Assembly: GCA_900548585.1 (NCBI GenBank)
Contig: URLI01000011.1
Location: forward strand, 1 to 51,824
Direction of reading: 5' to 3'
DNA length: 51,824 nucleotides
Source: an uncultured Prevotella sp.
GTDB lineage: Bacteria; Bacteroidota; Bacteroidia; Bacteroidales; Bacteroidaceae
Position 1 is the first letter of the stretch; each line of letters starts with the position of its first letter. Under the pieces are notes generated by a model. The model saw only the letters and a list, made by a program, of their open reading frames with translations. It was not told where the DNA came from and searched no databases. The position numbers and the translations under genes are program-made. Positions 1 through 9,109 of the stretch are shown here, in pieces.

Positions 1-272
1 ACCTTGATTATTTAATGTTTATGCGACTGCGTCGCATTCTTCTGCAAACTTAGAGGTCATTAGAGCCCGAAATGATTGTAGTCGGTTGCCCAAGCAGGCG
101 GGTAACGGGTTGCCAAGTCGAAATAGGAAAATCAGTTTTGTAATGAACGGTTTGGGGTTAAAAAACGCCATGCCAGATGAGCAGAGCCTGTGGCCCATGT
201 GTGCGGCATACGACGAAAGGCCTTGTGATAATATTCATTTATACCGTCAGAGATAATATTTATTGTCAAAAA
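1..272. other. Non-coding left edge
   Basis: I see no supportable gene here. A short perfect hairpin, ATGCGAC-tgc-GTCGCAT, lies at 21-37. It could be the tail of a terminator for a gene to the left of the window, but there is no clear T run after it. The rest is unremarkable AT-rich sequence leading to the promoter of the methyltransferase gene. Confidence 0.4.
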
Positions 273-304
273 TTGGGCAATTAATCAATTTATTGCTAAT
301 TTTG
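273..304 (+). promoter_or_regulatory. Bacteroidota promoter of the methyltransferase gene
   Basis: TTG at 273-275 is followed after 21 bases by TAATTTTG at 297-304, which fits the TTG/TAnnTTTG consensus of the Bacteroidota major sigma factor. The ATG is only 8 bases after the -7 box, so the mRNA would have almost no leader. That is inference; no start site was measured. Confidence 0.6.
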
Positions 305-312
305 TAACCGTT

Positions 313-1638
313 ATGCAGAAAGTTAGGTTCGTTGACTTGTTCGCAGGTATAGGTGGAATACGGAAAGGTTTCGAGATTGCATTTAACAAATTCGGTTTCA
401 AGACCGAATGTGTCATGACATCAGAAATAAAGCCCCATGCCTGCACTGTTTTGAAAGCCAACCATCCTGACGAGGAGGTCAGGGGCGATGTCACCAAGAT
501 CGATACTGGCTCAATCCCAGACTTCGACATTCTACTTGGCGGTTTCCCGTGCCAGGCCTTTTCATACGCCGGGCGCAGGCTGGGATTCGATGACACGCGC
601 GGAACACTTTTTTTCGAGATTGAGCGGATATTAAAGGAGAAGAGGCCATTTGGCTTCATTCTCGAGAACGTTGAGGGACTTGTGACACACGACCGTGAAA
701 ACGCAGGACACCCCATAGGAAAAACATTGTCGGTGATACTGGGAAACCTTGATGCCATCGGCTATAAAGTGACGTGGAAAGTACTCAATGCCAAAGACTT
801 TGGTCTTGCACAGGACCGGAAACGAATATATATTGTCGGAACAAGAAAAGAATTTGTGCCTTTAGACGACTTTGAAAAGAAACATGCCGTGCTTGCTGAC
901 ATATTGGAGAAAGGGAAACCGACAATAAACACGAAATTCACGAGAATGCTTTTCTCACACTACAAACCGAAGCAACTTTATGGGAAGTCAATAAAGGACA
1001 AACGTGGCGGCGGCAACAATATCCACAGTTGGGATATATGCCTGAAAGGGAATGTTACAGAAGAACAGAAGAAACTCCTGAACATGATGTCACACGAACG
1101 GCGAAAGAAAAAATGGGCTGCAATACATGGTATAGAATGGATGGACGGAATGCCGCTCACGGTTGATATGATAAGCGAGTTCTATCACAGCGAACATCTG
1201 AAAGGAATGTTGGACGACCTTGTAGCAAAGGGATATTTGAAAAAGGAATATCCCAAAGCACTTGTAACGGAGCAGACAATCTTCGGGGAAAGGAAAGTAA
1301 GGAAACAAGACAGCACCAAGGAAATCGGATATAACATTGTTGCGGGAAAGTTAAGTTTCGAGATAAACAAAATACTTGACCCCAACGGAATCACGCCAAC
1401 GCTGGTGGCAATGGACATGAAAAAGAACTTTGTCGTTGACGGCAATGGAGTGCGCCCACTGACATTGCGCGAGGGACTGCGGCTATTCGGGTTTCCCGAG
1501 GACTTCGAGTTCCCAGTCAGTCAGAAAGAGGGCTATGACCTGCTCGGCAACACTGTTGCCGTTCCCGTCATAACTTCTGTTGCGGAAAGACTTGCCAATA
1601 CATATTTCCATCATGCAAAACAAACAGAAAATGGATAG
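313..1638 (+). CDS. DNA (cytosine-5) methyltransferase
   Basis: This 441-residue enzyme transfers a methyl group from S-adenosylmethionine to C5 of cytosine in a specific DNA site and protects the host from its partner nuclease. Motif I DLFAGIGG is at residues 8-15, the catalytic FPCQ motif has its cysteine at residue 80, ENV is at 118-120, QDRKRIYIVG is at 167-176, and the closing GNTVAVPV motif starts near 412. The region between about 190 and 390 is the target-recognition part. The 3' end overlaps the following gene by 26 bases, as expected for a co-transcribed type II modification-restriction pair. The target sequence cannot be read from the gene alone; a GGNNCC site would follow if the partner really is NgoBV-like. 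Confidence 0.95.
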   Translation: MQKVRFVDLFAGIGGIRKGFEIAFNKFGFKTECVMTSEIKPHACTVLKANHPDEEVRGDVTKIDTGSIPDFDILLGGFPCQAFSYAGRRLGFDDTRGTLFFEIERILKEKRPFGFILENVEGLVTHDRENAGHPIGKTLSVILGNLDAIGYKVTWKVLNAKDFGLAQDRKRIYIVGTRKEFVPLDDFEKKHAVLADILEKGKPTINTKFTRMLFSHYKPKQLYGKSIKDKRGGGNNIHSWDICLKGNVTEEQKKLLNMMSHERRKKKWAAIHGIEWMDGMPLTVDMISEFYHSEHLKGMLDDLVAKGYLKKEYPKALVTEQTIFGERKVRKQDSTKEIGYNIVAGKLSFEINKILDPNGITPTLVAMDMKKNFVVDGNGVRPLTLREGLRLFGFPEDFEFPVSQKEGYDLLGNTVAVPVITSVAERLANTYFHHAKQTENG

Positions 1639-2344
1639 GGCTGAAAAACTTTACAATGCACTCCAGGAAGATTTCGGACTTGGGGGAGCAACGGGTTCCA
1701 TAAGGTTCAACCTGAAAGACTATGAAATTGTCGTGGAACAGAACAATGTTGTCGGTAACATTCTCGAGGAATGGCTCGACAAATGGATGACGAGCAATGG
1801 CTTTGAACATATACATAATGAAAGGCAGGAGTCGCCGGACTTCTGGCTGAACCCCGAAGACATGAAATCAGACTGGCTCGAGGTCAAGTCTTTCACAGGC
1901 AGTCCTAATTTTGATGTCGCCTCATTCCGCAGTTTCATAAACCTTGTAATCGACAAGCCATGGAAACTTCACTCCAAGCACTTGCTTATTGAATATAAAA
2001 GTTGTGAAGGTATTGTCACAATAGAGAAATTCTGGTTGAAAAATCTTTGGGAGATTTGCAGTACAAGCAGCAAATGGCCATTGAAGGTTCAATACAAGAA
2101 CAAAACCATAGTGAACATACGTCCATCGACATGGTATTCGGAAAAGACAAACTTCCGTTCATTTGATTGCCTCGAGGATTTCCTCGCGGCACTCGAAGAA
2201 ACAATATACAGGTATCACGACACACGAAGCACCATAGCGGAGCATTGGAGCGAGCAACTGTGCAAGAGTTACAAGGATTATTATGGCACGGAACTTGTGA
2301 TACCACGCTGGAACGACGTGAGGGGCAAATACATTGAGGCGTGA
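1613..2344 (+). CDS. Probable type II restriction endonuclease, NgoBV-like
   Basis: This 243-residue protein directly follows and overlaps the C5 methyltransferase. A PD-(D/E)XK-like arrangement is visible: SPDFWLN with Asp at residue 76, then LEVKSF with Glu 90 and Lys 92, followed by a long beta/alpha stretch. Overall composition and position remind me of the NgoBV family (GGNNCC, paired with a C5 methylase), but this assignment is from memory and cannot be confirmed here. The open frame extends 33 bases upstream, deeper into the methylase gene; I chose the ATG at 1613, though the ATG at 1631 is also possible. The gene ends 15 bases before the convergent glycosyltransferase. Confidence 0.7.
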   Translation: MQNKQKMDRAEKLYNALQEDFGLGGATGSIRFNLKDYEIVVEQNNVVGNILEEWLDKWMTSNGFEHIHNERQESPDFWLNPEDMKSDWLEVKSFTGSPNFDVASFRSFINLVIDKPWKLHSKHLLIEYKSCEGIVTIEKFWLKNLWEICSTSSKWPLKVQYKNKTIVNIRPSTWYSEKTNFRSFDCLEDFLAALEETIYRYHDTRSTIAEHWSEQLCKSYKDYYGTELVIPRWNDVRGKYIEA

Positions 2345-2359
2345 CAAGCCATGTCCGCG

Positions 2360-3409
2360 CTAACTGCCGCATAGTATCTCGCTGTAGAGTTGCAGGTAGT
2401 CCGCCGTGTATCTGTCGTAGTTGAACGAGCTGGCGTATGCCTTGCGTTTCCCGGTCATGCCGTCTTCACCTGACAGTCCTTCCATCACCACCCGCGCCAT
2501 GTGCTCCGGCTCGAACCTGTCCCAGTAGGTGGCATAGGGGCCGCATATCTCCGGCAGGCTCGTCAGCCGCGACGAGAACACCTTGCACCCCTGCTGCATT
2601 GCCTCTATCACCGGTATGCCGAACCCCTCTGCCCTGCTCGGGAAGAGGAATGCCTCGCAATGACGGTAGAGCCATGTCTTCTCGTCATCCGACACGCGCC
2701 CAGTGAGTTTCACGCGGTCGAGCCCCAGTTTGTCAATCAGCCTGCGTATCTCGCCGGCATAGTCGAACTCGTCGTCGCCGCAGATGTAAAGTTTGTGCTC
2801 CGGGAAATATCCCATCATCGGCACGAGCGTGTGGAAGTTCTTTTTCCTGCGTATCTGACTTATTGCGAGGAAGAACCTCTCGTCCTCGTCTTCCACGAAG
2901 CCGGGCCTCACGCCATCGCTTCCGCCCACCGGCCTTATGCCGTTGTATATCACGCGGTGCGGCTTGCCGGCAAGCCCGTATGTGCGGTCGACATCATTCT
3001 CGACGAAGTGCGAGATGAACGAGATGTAGTCTGCTTCCTTCACCCGGTTCCTGAACTTCCACACGTGTTTCCACCTGTGGATGTGTTTCTTCTCGTAGAG
3101 GAAATTCAGGTCGTGTATGGTGAGCAGGTGCTTGGTTGCGGGCGACTTGTAGAAGTACTCGTAAAGCTGGTCGGTGCTGTGCCACAGGTCGATTTCCAGT
3201 CCCCTCTCCCTGATGTCCTCCCCGGGTGTCTCGCTCGAAATGTATGTCACCGAGTCGCCGAACTCCCCGAAGTGTTTCTTTGGCACCATAAGGATGAAAT
3301 GTATGCCCGGTGTGTCCGCTGCCGCGATGCGGCGCGCATAGTTCCGGCAGATGTCGCCGAAGCCTGTGTAGCAGTCAATGAAACGGAGGTCTATCGCTAC
3401 GTTCTTCAT
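2360..3409 (-). CDS. Glycosyltransferase, family 4 (GT-B fold)
   Basis: This 349-residue soluble enzyme transfers a sugar from a nucleotide-sugar donor onto a growing surface glycan; donor and acceptor are unknown. The N-terminal half starts with MKNVAIDLRF, a Rossmann-type beginning. The C-terminal half holds the retaining GT4 signature FLFPSRAEGFGIPVIEAM, with the E-x7-E pair near residues 263-275, followed by SSRLTSLPEICG. It lies 60 bases downstream of the DXD glycosyltransferase on the same strand, with no promoter of its own visible, so the two are probably one operon for capsule, exopolysaccharide or lipopolysaccharide side-chain synthesis. Confidence 0.9.
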   Translation of the reverse strand: MKNVAIDLRFIDCYTGFGDICRNYARRIAAADTPGIHFILMVPKKHFGEFGDSVTYISSETPGEDIRERGLEIDLWHSTDQLYEYFYKSPATKHLLTIHDLNFLYEKKHIHRWKHVWKFRNRVKEADYISFISHFVENDVDRTYGLAGKPHRVIYNGIRPVGGSDGVRPGFVEDEDERFFLAISQIRRKKNFHTLVPMMGYFPEHKLYICGDDEFDYAGEIRRLIDKLGLDRVKLTGRVSDDEKTWLYRHCEAFLFPSRAEGFGIPVIEAMQQGCKVFSSRLTSLPEICGPYATYWDRFEPEHMARVVMEGLSGEDGMTGKRKAYASSFNYDRYTADYLQLYSEILCGS

Positions 3410-3469
3410 TTTTTTTAATTTTGCCTGTAGTGTTTTCTCGCTGGCGTGAAACGTGCCGCTCGCCGTTGT

Positions 3470-4186
3470 TCAGTATTTCCTGAACAGGAAGTATTTCAGT
3501 TCGTGGTACTTGTGCTTCAGGTATCTCTCAATCCTGCGCCCTGTCTTCCGGTTGTCCTTCCAGCTGTGGCTCACAAGGTGGCGCGCGAAGGTGACATCCC
3601 GGCGCGGGTATCTCTTGCGCGGGGCGACATAGTCGGTGGGATAGAGCGTGAAGTCGCCGAGGCGCAGTGTGCCCGACGAGTATCTCACGCCGTATTTCTC
3701 TGCCACGGCGGCCATTATCACTGGCGACACCGTCTGGTCGAGCGTGCCGTCGGGCTTCTCGAAATGGCGCGTGCGGTAATACTCCGCCATCTCACCGCAG
3801 TACGCGTTGCCCTTCTCTCCCATGAAGAAAGCGGCCTGCAGCGCGAAAGGCGCTCCGTCGCCGTCGGTGTTCTCACAGAACGTGGCGAACCCTCGCTCCG
3901 GCAGCAGATCCTCGAAACCACGGTATAGCATGATGTCGCTGTCCATGTAGATGCCTCCCTCGGTGAACACTGCATGGAAGCGCACCGCATCGGCGGCGAA
4001 GGCCCACTTGCGGTGTCTTAGCGCCTCGTCGATGAAGTCGAACCCTATCGCCTTGGCGTCGTCCATGGTCCATCGCCTTATCTCATAGCCAGGCATGTGC
4101 CTCCTCCATGAGTCCAGACATGCCTTTATTTCCGCCGGGAAAGGTGCGTCGCTGAACCAGCAGAGGTGTATTTTCTTAGGTATCAT
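3470..4186 (-). CDS. DXD glycosyltransferase (GT32 / capsular type)
   Basis: This 238-residue enzyme opens with MIPKKIHLCWF and continues with a WRRHMPGYEIRRW stretch, both characteristic of the GT32 family. The metal- and nucleotide-binding DXD is seen as GGIYMDSDIMLYR, with the two aspartates at residues 82 and 84. Family members build cell-surface polysaccharides using a nucleotide sugar and Mn2+. There are no membrane segments. It is the first gene of a probable two-gene minus-strand unit with the GT4 gene, and is divergent from the cobalamin operon. Confidence 0.9.
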   Translation of the reverse strand: MIPKKIHLCWFSDAPFPAEIKACLDSWRRHMPGYEIRRWTMDDAKAIGFDFIDEALRHRKWAFAADAVRFHAVFTEGGIYMDSDIMLYRGFEDLLPERGFATFCENTDGDGAPFALQAAFFMGEKGNAYCGEMAEYYRTRHFEKPDGTLDQTVSPVIMAAVAEKYGVRYSSGTLRLGDFTLYPTDYVAPRKRYPRRDVTFARHLVSHSWKDNRKTGRRIERYLKHKYHELKYFLFRKY

Positions 4187-4223
4187 TCAACGGTGATTGA
4201 AATTTATAATAGTTTTCAGGCTG

Positions 4224-4231
4224 CAAAATTA
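4224..4231 (-). promoter_or_regulatory. Possible -7 box for the glycosyltransferase pair
   Basis: On the minus strand this reads TAATTTTG, matching TAnnTTTG, 38 bases before the ATG of the DXD glycosyltransferase. No convincing TTG is found at the expected distance upstream, so the call is tentative. Confidence 0.35.
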
Positions 4232-4345
4232 AACAAAAAATCCGAATTTTAGGTATGTAGCGTCGAAAACACACACACGATGGCAAAAAAAACAGCCGTG
4301 GCATATACACGGATTGTTGTTATTGATAAATATTTCGGCTTTTTC

Positions 4346-4376
4346 TTGCTATTTCATTCAAAACACATTAACTTTG
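4346..4376 (+). promoter_or_regulatory. Promoter of the cobalamin-uptake operon
   Basis: TTG at 4346-4348, a 20-base spacer and TAACTTTG at 4369-4376 give a near-perfect Bacteroidota promoter. It sits immediately before the first paired segment of the riboswitch, so transcription would begin at or just before the aptamer. Confidence 0.75.
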
Positions 4377-4540
4377 CAGGCGATATGCAGGTTCTCATAT
4401 TTTGAGACCAAGAGGGAACAGGGTGAGAATCCCTGGCAGTCCCGCTGCTGTGAGCCGGAATTGGACGGTGCGAACAAATAGTCACTGCTGTTGTTGGGAA
4501 GACGTTCGCTGCCGCCGGCAAAGCCAGAAGACCTGCCTGC
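4377..4540 (+). ncRNA. Cobalamin riboswitch
   Basis: The leader contains the conserved core of the B12 riboswitch: AGGGTGAGAATCCCTGGC, CAGTCCCGCTGCTGTGAGCC, and the B12 box GCCAGAAGACCTGC near 4522-4535. The 5' GCAGG and the 3' CCTGC close the outer stem. Adenosylcobalamin or related cobamides should bind it and lower expression of the downstream uptake genes. A GC-rich segment around 4558-4575 could be part of the expression platform. About 85 bases separate the aptamer from the first coding region. Confidence 0.93.
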
Positions 4541-4624
4541 ATAAGCAAATCATCGCACAGCCCCCGGGGATGGGCCGCAATGGGTAAGAACCATGACAAA
4601 CAGCGACTACGCGAGTAAGGATTA

Positions 4625-6637
4625 GTGACAGTGGCACTGCGCTTGGGATTTATAAGCATGCTATGCTTCGTGGTCTCCGCCGCCGGCGGACAAACGAAGA
4701 ATAGCCGCCTCGACAGCATTCAGAGCATCGACGAGGTGGTGGTGCTGTCGCGTCTCACGTTCCGTGAGGTAATCCCGTCGCACTCGCTGAACGGCGAGCA
4801 ACTGAAGCGGCTCAACTCGCACAACGTCGCCGACGCCCTGCGCTACTTCGCCGGGCTGCAACTCAAGGACTACGGCGGCGTGGGCGGCATAAAGACCGCC
4901 AACATACGGTCGATGGGGACAAACCACCTCGGCATATTCTACGACGGCGTCGAACTGGGCAACGCGCAGAACGGGCAGGTGGACCTGGGGCAGCTGTCGC
5001 TTGACAACGTTGAGGAGATAACGCTATACAACGGGCAGAAGAGTGCCATCTTCCAGCCCGCGAGCGAGTTCGGCAATGCCGGCTCGGTGTATATACGCAC
5101 GCGCCGCCCGCGCTTCGCGGTGGGCGAAAGCAGTCACCTCAGGTTAAACGCCATGTACGGCTCGAGCGACATGGCGCGCCTGTCCGCGCTGTGGGAGCAG
5201 AAAATATCCTCCGCCGTCAGCTCTTCGCTCAGCGCGGGCTTCCTGTCTTCGAGCGGCAAGTATGACTTCCGCTACCGCCGCCTTGCCCCCGACGGGACGG
5301 TGGCATACGACACCACCGCCACGCGGAGCAACGGCGACATCTGGGCATTGCGCGCCGAGGCCAACGTGTGCGGCGTGTTCGGACAGGGCGCGTGGAACGT
5401 CAAGGCCTACACATACAACTCGGGGCGCGGCATCCCCGGCGCGATAGTGAACAACGTGTGGCGGCGCGGCGAGCACCAGTGGGACCACAACACGTTCACG
5501 CAGGCCTCGGTGCAGAAGAGCATCGGAAACATCTTCAGCACGCGCCTGCTCGCCAAGTATGCCTATTACAACACACACTACATAAACCGCGACACGACGA
5601 CGATGATGACCGACAACCGCTACCGCCAGCAGGAGCTCTACATATCGTCGTCGAACGTGTTCGAGATACTGCCGGCGTGGAGCGCGAGCGCGGCCTACGA
5701 CTTCCGGTGGAACAAGCTCGACTCCGACATGAGGCAGTTTGTCGCGCCGCACCGCTTCACCAACGCCGTCAGCATCGCCACGGCATACAACCGCCCGCTG
5801 TTCAACATCCAGGGCTCGCTGCTCGCCACATGGGTCAAGGACCACGCGCGGCGGCTCGCACCGCGCAGCCACCGTGCCGCGCTCGTGCCGGCGGTGTTCG
5901 CAAATGTTTTCCCTCTCGGCAACAAGATTCTGTCGGTGAGGGCGTATGCCAAGCGCAGCTACCGTATGCCGACGTTCAACGACCTGTTCTACACCGACAT
6001 CGGCAATGCCGACCTGAAACCGGAGTCCGCGCTGCAGTATGACCTTGGCTTCGTCCTCGAGCGGAGCTTCGGGCAGGGCTTCGTGCGCCACCTGCGTTGG
6101 CAAACTGACGCCTACTACAACTCGGTGCGCGACAAGATCGTGGCGTATCCCAAGGGGCAGCAGTTCAGATGGACGATGCTCAACCTCGGCAGAGTACATA
6201 TAAAGGGCATAGACATCGAGGCCGAGACGACGGTGGAGCCCATTGGCGGACTGCTGCTCACCGCCCGCGTGCAATACACCTACCAGGACGCACGCGACGT
6301 CACCGATGCGCGCGACACCTACTACCGCGACCAGATACCGTATATCCCGTGGCACAGCGGGTCGGCAATCGTCGGCATCGCCTACCGCAACTGGACGCTG
6401 AACTACAGCTTCATCTACGCCGGCAAGCGGTACAACCAGCAGGAGAACACGCGCTACAACTACATGCAGCCGTGGTACACCAACGACCTGTCGGCCTCCT
6501 GCACATTCCGACTCGGCGGCAAGGAGTGCCGGCTGAACGCCGAGCTGAACAATTTTCTCTCGCAGGACTACGAAGTAATACTTAACTATCCCATGCCGAA
6601 GGTGAACTTCCGGATAGGGGCAACAGTGGAGATATGA
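4625..6637 (+). CDS. btuB: TonB-dependent cobamide receptor, BtuB-like
   Basis: This 670-residue outer-membrane beta barrel imports B12 or other cobamides using TonB energy. After a signal sequence (start to about residue 22) come a TonB-box-like stretch DEVVVLS and a plug domain with LNSHNVADALRYFAGL, then many alternating amphipathic strands; the C-terminus NFRIGATVEI fits a barrel end. The start is GTG, just after an in-frame stop at 4616-4618 and next to a purine-rich TAAGGA; ATG at 4658 would cut the signal peptide short, so GTG is preferred. It lies directly behind the cobalamin riboswitch and overlaps the BtuG-like gene by four bases (ATGA), which fixes the substrate with good confidence. 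Confidence 0.92.
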   Translation: MTVALRLGFISMLCFVVSAAGGQTKNSRLDSIQSIDEVVVLSRLTFREVIPSHSLNGEQLKRLNSHNVADALRYFAGLQLKDYGGVGGIKTANIRSMGTNHLGIFYDGVELGNAQNGQVDLGQLSLDNVEEITLYNGQKSAIFQPASEFGNAGSVYIRTRRPRFAVGESSHLRLNAMYGSSDMARLSALWEQKISSAVSSSLSAGFLSSSGKYDFRYRRLAPDGTVAYDTTATRSNGDIWALRAEANVCGVFGQGAWNVKAYTYNSGRGIPGAIVNNVWRRGEHQWDHNTFTQASVQKSIGNIFSTRLLAKYAYYNTHYINRDTTTMMTDNRYRQQELYISSSNVFEILPAWSASAAYDFRWNKLDSDMRQFVAPHRFTNAVSIATAYNRPLFNIQGSLLATWVKDHARRLAPRSHRAALVPAVFANVFPLGNKILSVRAYAKRSYRMPTFNDLFYTDIGNADLKPESALQYDLGFVLERSFGQGFVRHLRWQTDAYYNSVRDKIVAYPKGQQFRWTMLNLGRVHIKGIDIEAETTVEPIGGLLLTARVQYTYQDARDVTDARDTYYRDQIPYIPWHSGSAIVGIAYRNWTLNYSFIYAGKRYNQQENTRYNYMQPWYTNDLSASCTFRLGGKECRLNAELNNFLSQDYEVILNYPMPKVNFRIGATVEI

Positions 6638-7866
6638 GCAAAACGAAAGGCAACATATATTACAATGTGGCGAGGACGCTGATGGCGTTACTCCTCCTGG
6701 CAGGCGGACTGACGGGTGGAGGGCTGCTCGTGTCCTGCCGCGACGGCGACTACATAATATATCCCGAAGATGAAAGCCCGGACGCAAACGCACCAAGGAC
6801 AAGCATCGTGGGGATGTATTTGCTCAACGAGGGCAACATGGGGTCGAACAAATGCACGATAGACTATCTCGACCTGTCGGCAGACGACGGCAAGGTGCAT
6901 TACCTGCGCAACATCTACCCGTCGCGCAACCCGTCGGCGGTGCGCGAGCTCGGCGACGTGGGCAACGACGTGAAGATATACGGGCAGCGCATGTGGATCG
7001 TGGTGAACTGCAGCAACAAGGTTGAGGTGGTGACTGCCAGTGACTGCCGGCGCATCGGGCAGGTGGACATACCCAACTGCCGCAACGTTGTGTTCGACGG
7101 CGGATACGCCTACGTCAGCAGTTTCGCAGGCCCGGTGGATGCCGGGGCCGGGGCGCAACTCGGCAGGATTTACAAGGTCGACACGCTGTCGATGAAAATC
7201 GTGGGGGATGTCACCGTGGGCTACCAGCCCGAGGAGATGGCGATAGTGGGCAGCAAGATGTATGTGGCGAACAGCGGGGGCTATCTTTCGCCGGCATACG
7301 ACTTCCGGCTGAGTGTGATTGACCTGCCGTCGTTCAGCGAGCAGGGCAAGATGATGCTTGCCAAGAACCTGCACCGCTGCCGGGCCGACAAGTACGGACA
7401 GCTGTGGGTGACGAGCCGTGGAAACTACATGGACATCGCACCGCGCATTTTCTGCCTCACGGCGGATGCCTGCGGCAACATCACTGCCAAGGACAGCCTC
7501 AACATCACCGTGTCCGACCTATCAATAGTTGGCGACTCGCTTTACTTCTACGGCTCGCAATGGAAAGAAGAGACACATTCCAGCACGTTCACCTACGGTA
7601 TAATAGACATCAGGACACACAAGTTGCTTGAGACGAAACTGTTTGACGCGCCTGAGATTGCTGACATCAAAATGCCATACGGCATAATGGTCAACCCCAT
7701 CGGCAAGGACTTCTACCTCATGGACGCGAAGAACTATGTGTCGAGCGGCGAGCTGCTGCACTTCCTGCCGGACGGCACGTTCGACTGGAAGGTGAAGACC
7801 GGCGACATCCCCGGGCATGCGGTGTTCCTGTACCGCAAGAACGCGACAGGCAACAAAGGGGGATGA
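6634..7866 (+). CDS. btuG: Surface B12-binding lipoprotein, BtuG-like
   Basis: This 410-residue lipoprotein has a signal ending in the lipobox LLVSC, with Cys 35 as the lipidated residue. The mature part has repeating beta-propeller elements (for example GNDVKIYGQRMWIVVNCSNK and VDTLSMKIVGDVTVGYQPEE) of the YncE/DUF5074 type. In Bacteroides, BtuG is such a propeller; it sits on the cell surface as a lid on BtuB and binds B12 extremely tightly. Here the start overlaps the btuB stop, so the two are probably translated together and form a complex. Binding itself is inferred from fold and context. Confidence 0.85.
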   Translation: MSKTKGNIYYNVARTLMALLLLAGGLTGGGLLVSCRDGDYIIYPEDESPDANAPRTSIVGMYLLNEGNMGSNKCTIDYLDLSADDGKVHYLRNIYPSRNPSAVRELGDVGNDVKIYGQRMWIVVNCSNKVEVVTASDCRRIGQVDIPNCRNVVFDGGYAYVSSFAGPVDAGAGAQLGRIYKVDTLSMKIVGDVTVGYQPEEMAIVGSKMYVANSGGYLSPAYDFRLSVIDLPSFSEQGKMMLAKNLHRCRADKYGQLWVTSRGNYMDIAPRIFCLTADACGNITAKDSLNITVSDLSIVGDSLYFYGSQWKEETHSSTFTYGIIDIRTHKLLETKLFDAPEIADIKMPYGIMVNPIGKDFYLMDAKNYVSSGELLHFLPDGTFDWKVKTGDIPGHAVFLYRKNATGNKGG

Positions 7867-7918
7867 GTGGCTTCAGGCAACGACAAGTAACGATACACTA
7901 TAATAAATGACAATGACC

Positions 7919-9070
7919 ATGAAAAGCAAGAACACTTTACGCATGACACTCCGCGCGTCAATAGTGTCAGCCATGATGCTGGCGTGTGGCAGCGCGCATG
8001 CGCAGCAGATGACCGACGGCGACACGCACAGCCCGTACATACTGGCTGTCGATGAGTATTGCCCCGCCCCGGGGCAGTTCGTCAACGACCTGCCTGAATA
8101 TTCCCCGGGCGACGACGCTGCCGCAATGGCAGCGAAATGCACCGGGGTAATCGGCGGAAACAAGGATCAGGACAGGATGATCTCACTCGGGGCGTGGGGC
8201 GGATATGTCACGTTCCATTTCGACCACTCGATAGCAAACATCCCCGGCAGGCGCGATTTCGCAGTGTTCGGCAATGCGCTGAAATCAAAGCAGTTCAACG
8301 TGATGGGCGGTAGCAGCGAGCCAGGAGTGATAATGGTGTCGAAGGACGTGAACCACAACGGGCTGCCCGACGACCCGTGGTATGAGATTTCCGGCTCGTG
8401 CGACACCGACAGCGCCGGCAAGGTGGTGTTCGACTACAGTGTGACATACACACGCGCCGACATGAGCGACATCCCGTGGACAGACAACCAGGGAGGCAGC
8501 GGCAGCGTGTTCCGAAACAGTTACCACTCACAGGAGTACTACCCACTCTGGGTAAATGACAACACATTGACATTCAGCGGCACACGCCTGCCAAACAACG
8601 CCGTGCTGATGAAACGCACCGTGCCGGTCATAGGGGAAGTGAGCGAGTGGGTGCTCATGTTCTTCCGCTGCGGATATGCAGACAACCAGCCGCTCGACCT
8701 CGACCCGGCAAACGACGACGACCGCGACAACATTGATGCCTCAAGCATTGACATCGCATGGGCGGTGGACGGGAACCGTCAGCCGGTGAGCCTCGACTTC
8801 GTGGACTTCGTGAGGGTATATACCGGACTCAACCAGACCGTTGGAATCCTTGGCGAGACCAGTACGGAGGTGTGCGGGGCAGAAGACCTTCACCTCGACG
8901 AGTCGATTGCCGCCATCACCGCCGCAGGGATTGACGGTGTGAGCGAGGCGCACGAGGCAACGGAGACAGCGCGCTACACCACCGGCGGGACAATGATAAA
9001 CGCACCGCAGCGCGGGCTCAACATCATCAGGATGAGCGACGGCACGGTGAGGAAAGTGTTGATACCATAA
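7919..9070 (+). CDS. Conserved secreted surface protein of the B12 operon
   Basis: This 383-residue protein has a cleavable signal peptide ending near CGSAHAQ. The core has the conserved segments SPYILAVDEYCPAPGQFVND, GAWGGYVTFHFDHSI and DVNHNGLPDDPWYEISGS, which I recognise as a Bacteroidota cell-surface family often found in cobamide-uptake loci; its biochemical role is not certain, and equivalence to BtuH cannot be decided here. The C-terminus GLNIIRMSDGTVRKVLIP closely resembles the end of the next protein and looks like a short sorting tail. Three in-frame ATGs lie at 7907, 7913 and 7919; the last gives the best signal peptide. The gap to btuG is about 50 bases, with no promoter seen. 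Confidence 0.75.
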   Translation: MKSKNTLRMTLRASIVSAMMLACGSAHAQQMTDGDTHSPYILAVDEYCPAPGQFVNDLPEYSPGDDAAAMAAKCTGVIGGNKDQDRMISLGAWGGYVTFHFDHSIANIPGRRDFAVFGNALKSKQFNVMGGSSEPGVIMVSKDVNHNGLPDDPWYEISGSCDTDSAGKVVFDYSVTYTRADMSDIPWTDNQGGSGSVFRNSYHSQEYYPLWVNDNTLTFSGTRLPNNAVLMKRTVPVIGEVSEWVLMFFRCGYADNQPLDLDPANDDDRDNIDASSIDIAWAVDGNRQPVSLDFVDFVRVYTGLNQTVGILGETSTEVCGAEDLHLDESIAAITAAGIDGVSEAHEATETARYTTGGTMINAPQRGLNIIRMSDGTVRKVLIP

Positions 9071-9109
9071 CAGCAATATTATACTTAACTAATTAAAACA
9101 ACGTTATTT

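Noticed and set aside
2501..3418. Plus-strand frame of 305 codons across the GT4 gene
   Set aside because: Antisense to the glycosyltransferase with its intact E-x7-E signature.
5144..6802. Long minus-strand frame of 552 codons opposite btuB
   Set aside because: It is antisense to a clear TonB-dependent receptor gene; its composition (Arg, Val, His rich) is that of a GC-rich shadow frame, with no recognisable domain.
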